DNA of 64,000 nt, taken from the NCBI GenBank assembly GCA_010909165.1, contig MU008181.1:558001-622000 (forward strand), in the 5' to 3' direction. Positions 46,136 to 56,800 of the stretch are shown here, one piece after another. The translations under genes were made by a program, and so were the position numbers. Source of the DNA: Anthoceros angustus (Eukaryota > Streptophyta > Anthocerotopsida > Anthocerotales > Anthocerotaceae). Under the pieces are notes generated by a model. That model had not been told where the DNA came from, ran no database searches, and saw only the letters and a program-made list of their open reading frames with translations. The first letter of the stretch is position 1. Every line of letters starts with the position of its first letter.

Positions 46136-47108
46136 TTAAAGTACCTCAATGACTTTAACAAAATTATTTGTTTGTGCGGTTCTTGCTTAAAGTATAAGAC
46201 GTCGTGAGTTTATGAGTTCTAAGTCTTACAACGCTCCTCTCCTTAATGTGAATTGAAAAATTTTGTTTTCATTTTCGTTAATAATTAATTTTGGAATGGA
46301 AACTTTTTTTTTCCTGTTTTATACTAATTATTATTGGAGTGGAAAGTTTTGTTTTCCTTTTGTACTAGTTTATTTTGGAAAGAAAAATACATCTTCTTAT
46401 TTTTGTACTTAAGTTGGTTTTCATAGAGTATGCTTGGAAGAAGTAATTGAGGCCACATAGTTCACAAATATTTTTGAAGATCAATTGACCTCTAGGTCAT
46501 AAATATTCTTAAAAATAGCGTGAACCAACCTTATAAAGAGAGAGAAAAAAAGCCATACATAATGAGGTAAAGGTACAAGAGACAGGTTCTCCACATCATC
46601 CAATAGCAATACTTAATCTCGATTGTGGTTGCTAACCCCAACCTTCTTCTTCATGGGACCAAGAAAACAGAGGTAAATAAAATATTTTAAGGTTAACCGT
46701 TAATCTGAATTTAACCTACACTAGTGATAAGCACGTCGTGTCATCCTCCCATGGGCATACAGGCCGATGGTTACGAGCCGATGTATCATATGTACGATGA
46801 AGAAGAAAAAAAACCCATTCTTCGGCACTTCATACTAGTGCTCGTAGCGGGAATCGAACCCCGCCCACCTCCAAGGGAGTTGGGAGATACACACATGAGA
46901 ATACGTCTCCAGCAAATCATCCCTTGTAATTGGCCCAAATAGCAAAGAGATGGACTAAGGGTAAAGAGAAATTCAGAAACCGCACATCAGCTTACGGGAC
47001 ATACGACACACAACTTATACATAGTTCTTGTGACGTAAAAACTTAATTAAAATAGAAATATAAAAAGAAGTATTTATAGTTATTAATTCCACAAACGGGA
47101 TGTGAGAA
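46136..47108. other. AT-rich intergenic DNA, no gene
   Basis: Poly-T and TTTTGTTTTCC-like words dominate 46,250-46,400. A stretch near 46,850-46,865 looks like the reverse complement of a Pol III B box but has no matching A box or cloverleaf. No supported gene. Confidence 0.55.
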
Positions 47109-47181
47109 GCGCGTGTAGCTCAGTGGATAGAGCGTCTGTTTCCTAAGCAGAAAGTCGCAGGTTCGACCCCTGCCTCGCGCG
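47109..47181 (+). tRNA. tRNA-Arg (anticodon CCT)
   Basis: The 73-nt sequence folds as a cloverleaf. Acceptor strands are GCGCGTG and CTCGCGC (one T-T mismatch at pair 6) with G as discriminator. The D arm is GCTC/GAGC. The anticodon stem is TCTGT/GCAGA around the loop TTCCTAA, giving CCT. The T stem is GCAGG/CCTGC around TTCGACC. The internal A box (TAGCTCAGTGG) and B box (GGTTCGACCCC) mark a nuclear Pol III gene; no CCA is encoded. There is no intron. It reads AGG codons. It sits alone in AT-rich DNA between repeats. Confidence 0.96.
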
Positions 47182-47239
47182 GTTTAACATCTTGGGGACT
47201 AGTAACGTAATTATTTTACAATATTCACTACCTTCGTAA

Positions 47240-47500
47240 AATTAAGGTGTGGATCCCGGCATGTCCAAATGGCTTAGTCCAAATGGACACACATGTATAA
47301 GAACGCCCTGATTTAGCATCCAGAGCTTGGATCGGTACTTGGATCGGTACTTAGATGGGGTGCTTAAAGGGAGTGGATGCCTTGGTGCAAGTAGCTTAGG
47401 CACATCATGGTACAAGTTGTTAAGTACCAAGTCCCATGACGGAAATCCGTCCTTAGTGAACTTAAATTAGTGGACTTAAATAAAATTCTTCTTTTTCTTC
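47240..47500 (+). repeat. Retroposon-tail-like repeat before the LINE
   Basis: Contains 'gacggaaatccgtccttagt' and 'gtggacttaaataaaattct', which recur at 49,262-49,306 just beyond the LINE coding remnant. The matching ends on both sides may be tails of two adjacent insertions. A 12-bp string 'ttggatcggtac' is doubled at 47,327-47,351. Confidence 0.6.
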
Positions 47501-47529
47501 TCGCCGATGTAGATCCCGGTATGCCTCGC

Positions 47530-49172
47530 TTTGTCCCATTCTCCTCAGGGCCTCCAACACCAATTAGACACACCTCGCTTAGTCCCATTCTCCTCAAGAG
47601 ATTTAGGCGGCAAGAGATTTGGAAGTGAACTTGCTTTGTCCCATTCTCCTCAAGAGATTTGGCCTTCAACAACAACTAGACTCATTGTCCCGCTTCTGCG
47701 CGGCAAGAGATTTGGAAGTGAACTTGAAGAAGACCAAGGTCATGTTTTTCAACCGGCGAGATTTAATGGAGCATAATCTAAAGTTCTTCTATAGTGGTGA
47801 GCCGGTGGAGGTGCTTCGATCTTATGTCTACCCAGGTGGCACTCTCTATGGCCCGACACTCCAGTGGAAGCTATATGCCTCTGCTCGCATTGTCAAGGGT
47901 GTGGCATCTGCATGTGGGGTTCGGAGATAGTGCTCTGGGATGCACATCAAGGACATCCCCACTCAGCAATGGCTCTTCAACACAGTTGTTGTTCCTTCGA
48001 CTGTGTATGCGGCCGAGTTTTGGGGACCTTACCTCTCACTCGACGACAGGTGCAAGGTGGAGGAGGTGCAGACATCCTTTCTTCGGCCCCACATTGCATT
48101 TAAGAAGTCTGTCCCCCTTGCTATCCTTCTTGCAGAGTTAATCACTTTCTCGTATCCTTCTTGCAGAGTTAATCACTTTCTCGTATCCTTCTTGCAGAGT
48201 TAATCACTTTCTCGTATCCTTCTTGCGAGTTAATCACTTTCTCGTATCCTTCTTGCAGTTAATCACTTTCTCGTATCCTTCTTGCGAGTTAATCACTTTC
48301 TCGTATCCTTCTTGCAGAGTTAATCACTTTCTCGTATCCTTCTTGCAGAGTTAATCACTTTCTCGTATCCTTCTTGCAGAGTTAATCACTTTCTCGTATC
48401 CTTCTTGCAGAGTTAATCACTTTCCCGCTTGAACTTGAGGGTCTATTTCGCCTAACCAACTTCCTATACCGCCTCCACTCTTTAGAAGAAGCTCAGTCTA
48501 ATCACCCCACCTCCACTCCCTCGTACCTGCTTCTTGCATTCCAGTCATCCCGGAAGTTAGCCTCCTCAGGAAACAAGACCTGCTGGTATGCCCAGTCTTC
48601 TTCCTGGCTCAAGAAGTTTGGGTTCTGTCCCGAGAGTCTTCCAACCCACCCCCTCTTTCAATTTCTTCCCCCTCCCCCGAATAAGTCCATCCGCCTTGAA
48701 CTACAAACTACCTATTTGTCTTATACATGGTCTCCTATCTCTCCCTTACCCACTAAGCTAGAAACTTACAAACAACTTTTTCGCATCCTCTTCACCTTTG
48801 GGAAACCAATGCTTCCTCTCTATCTTCGCACCCATGAATCCTTCAAGCTTAGGATGATTATGGGTCATCTTCCGGTTGGGGTCCCACCATCTCACGGTTG
48901 AGACTGGTAGATGGTTGCATCCAAAGCAACCTAAGGAGACTTGAATATGCAGGTTATGCAATAGGGATGTTGAGACCGAGGAACACTTTGTTTTCCTCCG
49001 TCCCATATATGAAGATATCAGGCATACATTTATCAATCTATTTACAATAGCTCGATCTTCACTCAGGGGTTTTTTCAATTTTCCTGACCCTATTATTGCA
49101 GGAGTTTGCTTGAAACAAATGTGGAAAATGAGGACCAACCAAATTCAACTTCTCAACTTGCCGGATGTTTGA
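47530..49172 (+). mobile_element. LINE (non-LTR retrotransposon) remnant, RT C-terminal region
   Basis: The frame near 47,699-47,930 reads DLEVNLKKTKVMFFNRR, then VEVLRSYVYPGGTLYG, the RT thumb region of LINE polymerases (family form VNxxKTKxMVF, then RSYxYLG). After a frameshift, 47,940-48,125 gives IPTQQWLFNTVVVPSTVYAAEFWG and VQTSFLR (family 'SLVRPVLLYGVEIWG'). After the minisatellite, 48,430-49,172 continues and ends with a CxxC-type segment (CRLCN in shifted frame, 'EEHFVFLRPIYEDIR') and a stop near 49,170. No N-terminal ORF or endonuclease is present, so it is 5'-truncated, as LINEs often are. Confidence 0.8.
48128..48425 (+). repeat. 31-bp minisatellite inside the LINE frame, about ten copies
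   Basis: The unit is 'gagttaatcactttctcgta' plus 'tccttcttgca'. Most units are identical. Three lack two or three bases in 'gcagag'. The array lies right after the codons for LLAEL, where the host frame contained the first 'gcagagttaatcactttc'. So a single word of the LINE was expanded in place. Confidence 0.95.
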
Positions 49173-51284
49173 TCATGCCTCACAGCACTAGTCTCTAGGC
49201 CAAAATCAGAATAGAAGCTAATTTTCATCATGCCCTCAGTGTATTTCTGTCAGATCCGTCCCATGACGAAAATCCGTCCTTAGTGGACTTAAATAAAATT
49301 CTTCATCATTCTTATCGACCGTTCAATGTTCCATCGTTAAAAATGCTGGTAATGATCAAGTTTTCTCATATCACTATAACAAACCGCTCACAACTTGCTG
49401 ATCCGCCCGCGGGATTTTGAGGAACGGCTCCAAAAATTTGCAAGGGTCGAACTACTTAGGCCACCATGTGGGCAGGGACAAATTCCCGGGAGTGCGCCAC
49501 TGCAGCGAGCCGCTGAGGCAAGGCGCGCGGGAGCTGAAGACAGACGCGGAATGTCAACCACATTCTACGGTTTCTACTTGCATGTCTGTCTTGTGCTGCG
49601 CTTTGAAACAGGATTTATACCAACCATCCATGCCTGAAAACAGATGTGTCCTTCGAGCACGGGGCTTTGCCCTATACACTTGCGGCCAAATTTTGAGGAG
49701 CATGGGCTAAGAAAGACAAAGGCCGATCCTATCATGCCTCCGGGGACTGAACGTTCCCCAACCACGATTCTCTTCTAAGCAGAACGTCATACCTGACAGA
49801 CACTCACTAACGGACGTCTACCGCCATTTGTTTCGCCGTCTCATTCCGATCGGTTGTTAACTACAATACCGAGTTTGTCACAAAACCCGGCTTTCACACA
49901 GATGGGGCACACCAGGTACTACAGAAGCCAACCAAGGGTCGCTTCCAAAGAGTTTCTGCAATTGCCAAGCCTGGAGGAACCGCAGATGAAGGAAGAGGAA
50001 ACTGAAAGACGAGCTGCACCTTGTGGATGCCTTAAACAGAATAACCTAAAACCTGGTGCAGAAGCTCCTTGTGAAAGGACGGCTGGTCAGTGGCAACGAA
50101 ATGGATTACCTACTCAAGAGCCCCAGGCTGAGGCTTCAGCACCACTTGAACAGTCAACAAGGTCTTGTGCAAGACGTGAAATCGTTTTAGCTGTGCAACT
50201 CATGGATGCATCATGGCGCCAGTGCAGGCACTCGGGATTCCTTGCCGCTTCACGGCTGTGTCAGCCTCGGCCTTAACCGTCTCTCCGATGGCACTCCGAG
50301 GGCCGTCGTCTGGTGGATGACCTGCTCCAACCACGCGAACGCCGACGGCCCGACACAAGCGAAGTCGATTTCGGGCCCCTCGACTGTTTCTCACGCCCAA
50401 CCCGTTGTGCGTTCCATCGCACAGCGTGACCGCATTTACGGGGGACACATTGCAATGGCCGCAAAAATTATGTTCTATGAGGGATAAATTATTATGCGTC
50501 CGGCGCGTACTGAGGAAGATACACACCACTGCGCTCTCTAGTCAGAACACGTAGCAGGAGTAGCTTTTTCTTTAGAAAACCGAGTAGACTGGCAATTCGA
50601 CAAGTGGCAATATGTTGTACAAGAGAAACGAGACTTATGTTGCAGATGAGAGTAAAAAGGATGACAAGAATTTCGTGTCCGATTCCGACTCATGGTTGCT
50701 GGGAACACATGCAACCAGAGTAGTTGATCTGGATTCCGCTGTACAAGACCATCAGCAGTGGCAGTCACAAATCACTTTCTTCTTCTACCTCCTTTCCTAA
50801 GCCTAAGGTATAGGACCAGTAAAACTGGCAGCTACATTAGACAACCCATGTCACAGAATACATATGCGGATAGCAAAAATGACATTGGGCAAACCAACCC
50901 TTACCGCGCTGAGCATGGCCTGGCACTTTTTGTCAAGCCAACTTGATCCCAGCCCTCTTCACTCACCTGTAGCACAAGAGACTGCTACAGAAATTATGAG
51001 ACGGGACAGCCATCTCCTTCACCACACAAAAGCAAAGAGGGTCAGGGCAGGGCACTCCGGGCAAGTGAAACAATGACCAGAGCCACTCACATGCTCCATG
51101 GTGTAAGTCCTGCAACCGTTGAGCGGTGCAAGCCCGCCGTGGTGTGGTGTGGTGTGGCGTGCTGGGCTGCCCAGCCCGGCAGCTGTTGCTCCTTGGCGCA
51201 TCCCATTGCCACCGCCGTCGACAGATTCATCCTCACAGATAGGGCAGGCCAAGACAAGGAAGGATAAGCACCACCAGCAGAGAC
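49173..51284. other. No supported gene
   Basis: Frames of up to about 140 codons occur on both strands without recognisable domains or splice-linked exons. A LINE-tail-like word is at 49,250-49,305. From about 51,000 to 51,284 the minus strand probably holds the 3' untranslated region of the gene ending at 51,285. Confidence 0.45.
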
Positions 51285-52238
51285 TTAAACTGCATCAGAC
51301 ACAATATCTACAAGCTCAGAGTATGCATCATCTGGCACGCCTAGTCTCGTGGAACCCGTCAAGCCAAGCCGTTGCCTCATGTCACCCATCTCCTGCTGCA
51401 ATAAGTAGACGCGTTCCCTCAAAGTCAGGTTCTCGTCCTCCAAGGCCGCAATCTGCTGGTCTTGTTCCTCCACCCGACGCTGCAACACCGGCAACTCCTC
51501 TCCCCGCTTGGGTGGGTACGTGAGCTCGAAACGCACCAAATCCTGCTCCAACCGCTGCTCCACTCCTCGCATCGACTGCTGCTGCGCAGATCCATCGCCA
51601 CCAGACTGCACATAATCGCCATCAGGAGTTCTATCAACATGGACAGACCCCATGTCACTGTCATCATCCGATGAGCGCAACCGAATCAAATTGGTCATAG
51701 AGCCATATCCATCTACTCCCCACTGCTTAACCTCCTCCATCACGACCTCTCTGTACAAGGGCAGGGGGGAAGACGCAGGCAGCGACGCCACATCCACCGC
51801 CGGAGAGGCCATAAACCCCAGCGCTCCCGCCCTCTTCGACTGCAAAATGTAAGAGCTCGTATTCCTGGGCGCATCCGGAGGGTTCCGCCACTTCGACACG
51901 TAGTGCTTCCTCGTCTTCACCCGATTCTGCCATTTCAAATCCAGCAACCTAGGCGGCTCGTAAGCTCCGTACGCTCCTCCTCCTCCTCCCAACTGCTTGC
52001 ATTTCAGCGGCTGGAGAGCAGCATCACTTCCCTTGACGCTCCATCGCTTCCTGTTGTTCTTCATCATGGACCGGCAATTGCTTTCTATCACCCAATTGGT
52101 TTTGTTTTTCTTATCGGAATTGCTTTGCTTGCCTCCTACCTTGACAACTCCTCCTTCTCTGATGCCTGTGCCTGGATATCTTTTCTTTGGGCGGACAGTC
52201 CTCCTGATCCCAATTCCCATCTGGGAACCTGCCACCAC
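51285..52238 (-). CDS. Plant coiled-coil protein (type often named PRLI-interacting factor A)
   Basis: A single open frame of 317 residues. The N-terminus (1-100) is basic, with RRTVRPKKRYPGTG and a GGGGG run. Residues about 100-150 hold the block W-R-N-P-P-D-A-P-R-NTSSYILQSKRAG. At about 170-195 is EEVKQWGVDGYGSMTNLIRLRS. The C-terminus (about 225-305) is a coiled coil (VEQRLEQDLVRFELTYPP, then LEDENLTLRERVYLLQQEMG, DMRQRL). I recall the order NTSSF-type block, WGVDGYGSM, EENLTLKERLF as a plant-specific family; its biochemical role is not known to me. The first Met is used, but an upstream exon is possible because the frame upstream stays open. The gene is alone, with repeats on both sides. 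Confidence 0.75.
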   Translation of the reverse strand: MVAGSQMGIGIRRTVRPKKRYPGTGIREGGVVKVGGKQSNSDKKNKTNWVIESNCRSMMKNNRKRWSVKGSDAALQPLKCKQLGGGGGAYGAYEPPRLLDLKWQNRVKTRKHYVSKWRNPPDAPRNTSSYILQSKRAGALGFMASPAVDVASLPASSPLPLYREVVMEEVKQWGVDGYGSMTNLIRLRSSDDDSDMGSVHVDRTPDGDYVQSGGDGSAQQQSMRGVEQRLEQDLVRFELTYPPKRGEELPVLQRRVEEQDQQIAALEDENLTLRERVYLLQQEMGDMRQRLGLTGSTRLGVPDDAYSELVDIVSDAV

Positions 52239-53305
52239 TCACAGCAAACTCCTCTTGCAAGCAAAAGCCACAAAAGGTTAAGCGGTAGCCTCTACTACCT
52301 TCCGGGCAGCCAAACAGGGTACAGAGAAGAACAAGACCCCGTGCAGAGTGGCCAAACCCTGAAACACGCCTTCCACCAGCAACAACAAGCTCTCTTCCCT
52401 TGCACCTGAATGCCAGACAGGAAACCCAGACCGATGGCCTCCTGTAAGAGAGAGAAACAACCCCAAGGCAGCTTTGTCACGATAAACGCACAAAAAAGGG
52501 GGGGCCAAGAAAACTCCTCCAGCTTCTCATGTATCTGCAAGTGACGTTTGCGACACTGTGATGTATGATGCCGTTTGTTATGCCCCCTGATTCCCCTTGG
52601 TATTTCCCAAGACCTGGAGGCCAGACCACCACAGCGGAGCAGATCACCGTCTAGGAAAGACTCTCGGTACAGATGCCAGGAACAAACGACAGGAGGAGAG
52701 GACGGAAGAGGTCGGAATTAAAACGCTCGCACAGCTCACGTCGAGAGCACGCACAGCCTCAACCTGGACCCCGGCACACCAAGCTCTTAGCCGGATTAAG
52801 CGAGGCAGGCGAGGCAGACGCCAACCGATGGGACGGACGGACAAAGCACGAAAGACCAGGACAATTCTTCTCTGAAGGCCACCGCGCTTGCGAGGGTAAG
52901 GGGGCGGTGATCCCTGCTCTCCCACGCTAGGCCCAGGCCTATCCCACAGACACCAAGATGTTGTATGGTAAGAACCCTGATGTTAACGATGTAGCTAAGC
53001 TACCACAAACACACGAGAGAAGGGAAAGGGCCCAAGAAAGCGTCGACAACTGCCGCCACTAGCGGCGCAACCGGTGCTTTAAGTTTTGCGTCACGAAGCG
53101 CGAGCCGCGAGAGCCAGATACAGAGCGGCGGGGCGAGGTGAGGCAGCGCAGGGAGGGAAAAAGGCTGAGAGGGCCAGGCAGGTTGCCGCTCCCGGAGGCG
53201 GTTGGTACACAAAATGAGGAGAACGGGGAAGGGGTGGGGATTATAAAGGCCTAGGGCTGAGCCGAGGCGGTGCACCCGACGTGTCCCACACGCTCTCCTG
53301 AACCT
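52239..53305. other. Upstream region of the coiled-coil gene, no gene seen
   Basis: The region is rich in purine runs and contains only short frames. Its nearer part (52,239-52,550) should hold the promoter and 5' untranslated region of the minus-strand gene. No clear TATA box could be chosen. A stretch near 53,230-53,260 contains 'tataaagg', which on the plus strand could be a TATA-like element but has no gene after it. Confidence 0.35.
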
Positions 53306-53309
53306 TCTC

Positions 53310-53396
53310 GGACCTGTGGTCTCGTCTGGGTACGAACCACAGGTTAAGGGCCTGTGGTCTGAATTGGGTATGAAGTTCTCTGAACCACAGGTTACT
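53310..53396. repeat. Two successive inverted repeats CCTGTGGTCT...ACCACAGGTTA
   Basis: The word CCTGTGGT at 53,310 pairs with ACCACAGG near 53,336-53,343. The same pair recurs at 53,350 and about 53,386-53,393. Each element also has 'tgggta' followed by 'gaa' in the middle, so the whole inverted repeat was duplicated in tandem. Function unknown. Confidence 0.8.
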
Positions 53397-53820
53397 GTTA
53401 CTGCGCACCGGAGGCCTTAGAGTTGTCGATACACATTATGCAGTTGCTTTCCTCCAACATAGAAAAATAAAAATAACAGAAACTACTCCTGGAGCACTCT
53501 GTTTACCAGTTTTAGCTGCACAACGTAGCTCTCAAGCATGCCCACGTACTTCGAGTCTGCTGGAGGGACGGGCGATGGGTCCCGCCGTTCCACTGCCGAT
53601 CTTGCTGATTGATGATCCAGAAGTTGGCTGTCACGACCTGAGCACATGCATCTTATGGGGTCAGCGGAATTTCTGCTACGGGGGGAGAAGTGGGCTAGGA
53701 TGGCTGGCGGTGGGCTTCCTTTTGTAACTTATTTGCAGCATGCAAAGATGCAGACGCTAATAAGCAAAGGAGGCAAGGTGGCTTTGGGAGGATTTATCAC
53801 CGGCGTCTTCATCTGGTGAT

Positions 53821-56800
53821 TCACTGCACTTGGGAGGTTGTTGTAGGTCCCTGTACGAGAGAAAATATGTAAGCCACCGAGCAATGCTCAACTGAACTCA
53901 TCTCCTCAAGCACATGTGAGGTAGGGTACCTTGTAAGTGGCAGGCTGCCTTTCTCTGCTGATGTCTTAGAATCGTTGCCTGCTTCCTTAAGCAAATTCTG
54001 GAGAGCAGGTTTAGGGAATATCTGCAAAGTGGAAGTCAGCTCTGGATGTGGACAAAGTTTGGCCAACGCGCTGGCAAGGCCTGGAGGATAAGTCCGCTTG
54101 TAGCTTTCCGTGGCTTGCGACGAGCAAGCTTTGTCCAATAGCTCAGGCGCTGTGCTTATGCGCTTGCCGTCAGGTGCACGTTCTCTTTCCCGCTTGGTCT
54201 TCCAATCAGTTGATTCCTCCAACTTTGAGTTCTCCCATTCCTTTTTTATTTTTCCCAACGAGCGATTCAAGACTTCTGCGGGCTTCTTCAACCTGCTGTC
54301 CGAGGTTGATGATTGTTGACGCAGCCTAACACCTGCATTGCTCCTGGATGTTCGGGGGAGGATGGCCCCTAGTTTCGGAGTTTCAACTTTTTTGGAAATT
54401 CGAGGGGACCCCTGCTTCACAGTGGCGTCGCCAAGTTGCCTGGAAAACGCATGAGAGTTACCAGTGGCCCGCGTGGCTCCTTCCTTTGTTCCCATGCCCG
54501 TTCTCCCGCTTGACTTTCCCATGTAGTCCTCTAGCTTTCTTCGGGTTGTCCTTCCTGGCGGGGTATTGACTTCCAAATCATGCAACTCAAGCATTGCCTC
54601 ATCCGCATGGGAAAACATCCGGTGACAAGTTTTTCCTGGCAATTCCTCCTTCGCAGGATTGCCTCTCCTGGAGTGTCGCCCTGCGAAGCCATGTTCAACG
54701 TGATCAGAACCCAAAGATGCTAACCTACATGATTGACCAGAAAATAGGTTGTCGTTGTGCGAACTTTCTGAACGGATTTGTGAACGATTGTAGACGGCAT
54801 TAAATTCTTCTTTCCTGTTCCCAAAAGACAAGAGTTAGTAGCATCGTACAGGGCTCGTTTTTGGATTTATCGGGTAAATTTGCTGTGCAGCATTTCAGGT
54901 TGATGGTTTTACACGACATACTGTGAATCCTTGGTAAAAGGATGCGGACTCTGCAGGTTGTTCTTCTCGTCATGAACGGGGACCGTCTTGCTCGAGCATA
55001 TGCTTCCTGGTATCGTGTTGGACAGCTCATCTGCATGGGGAACAAATTGTGGACTTCCTGCGATTGTGCGCAGAATTTGCAAACCAGACCGTTCTTCCTT
55101 TAGTCAGATTCCCAATATGGCAAGCAGGAAGTGTCAAGATTATTGGCCAAGGCACACCTGATATCTTCCGGTTCTGAGAAGCCGCTTTCGGGCTGAAGAG
55201 AGCTTGGACGGTCAGCTTCGTATGCAGTGTGTGCTCTTCCTACAAACTCAAAAATATAGTGTGCATGGGTTTCAGAAGGGCTAGCTACCTGAACTCCGTC
55301 CAAATCATAGGACTGTCCTCCATATCTTGCTCGCGAGTTTTATGCATGGTCTCTGACAGATGACAGCATGGGGACATTGAAAGGTGACATTCGGGCTGTA
55401 CATAGGCTCTTACAACGGCACATGCAGTAAGACCTGCACGTGATGGTTGCATCACTGCATATTCGACGATTCTGCAGCACCAGTATAGAAATGTAGGGCA
55501 ATACCTGGAGAAGATTTGAAAGGCTTGCAGTCACCTTGATCACCCCAGAAATGTTCCCTGCAACATGAGCAATCGTCAACTAGAGGATCCTCCTGCACAA
55601 GAGCCGCATAAGCATCGCAGCTGAAAAGTCTTGATCTTGGCGATGTGTACAAACGTGAGATCTCTGGAAGGATCATGGTTTTGTCGTTTAAAAGGCTCGT
55701 AATACTGCTGAGCTTCTTGTTGAACGTGACTCACAGGTGACAATGGTCCCACAAAGTAGCTATCCTTCGATGAGCTGGAAGCATCATGAACGTTTGCCTT
55801 CTTCGAGGCCTCTGCAATTTCCAACACTTTTGCTGCAGGGTCACACATACCCACAATGTCGATGTGGCTGCAATCTGATTGAAGGCACATGTGAATCAGC
55901 TTCACCTTTTGCGTTCTCTGTTGCCTGCCAAGGAGAACATCCAAATCGGTGCCTTCGCAATGTTCAACAGACCTTGTTAGTTCGCAGAGGGAACACACAG
56001 AAACCTAAAAAACGAGATTGCAAAAACTGTTATGGCCAGCAGCTGTTGGCTGTGCCCCGTGTGCAAGGCATTGAAAGACGTGGCCATCCAGTGAAAATGT
56101 GAAGCTGTACCTTACAAATGCAGGAGTCTGTTGGAGGATAAGGTCACCAGCAGCAGCACAGCCAAGATCTAGCTCCTTGTTGCCCAAGAACGCAGGAAGT
56201 CCCCAAAAAGGCACGTCAGGGGAGAGGCCATCTCCTCGCAACATTGCGTCAGAGATGCTGTAAAACCGTTCCTGTCCAGAGGAAGACTATCAGAAGATGA
56301 GAAACCCCAGCCGATGAACAACACCAGCTCATTTCAATTGCTCGGGTTTCCGGTGGTTCCTCCTGCAACAGATGTACCTCTAAAGCGTTTTCACCCCAGT
56401 ACGGCCAATGCGGATCTCTGCAATCCTCCCAAGGGTAGGAATTCACAAAGGGAATCGAGTGCTCCATCTGGCTCCGGATACTACTAGTCACCAAAGATCC
56501 TTGCTGCAATGCACCCGAATATTCACACCGGGGTTCATCCAGATCCATGTCGTAACCATATCTTCCACTCTTTTCCCCGAATTCATGTGCTCGGTTGAAA
56601 CTCGTTGCCTTTGACAAATCGCAAGGCTTATTGTGATCCCCGTCCTCAAAACAGAAAGGCGACCCCGTGTGGTCAATTGATGCATCAAAGAGTTCATCAA
56701 AGCAGCCGGGGCTCTGATAAGACACGGGTTCCCACGTAATCACATCTCCAAAACTGCAAGTCACCCTTTCAGCTCCTGCCTGAGAATAAGGTTTGCATTC

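Noticed and set aside
46845..46930. Second tRNA gene or SINE on the minus strand, from a GGTTCGATTCCC-like B box
   Set aside because: No A box at the right distance, no acceptor stem, and the T stem pairs only with an eight-base loop. At most a very worn SINE.
48128..48425. Regular repeats that could suggest a CRISPR array
   Set aside because: Units are contiguous with no unique spacers, inside a LINE coding sequence in a eukaryotic genome.
51903..52409. 168-codon plus-strand frame
   Set aside because: Antisense to the coiled-coil protein gene and its upstream sequence; no domain and poor codon character.
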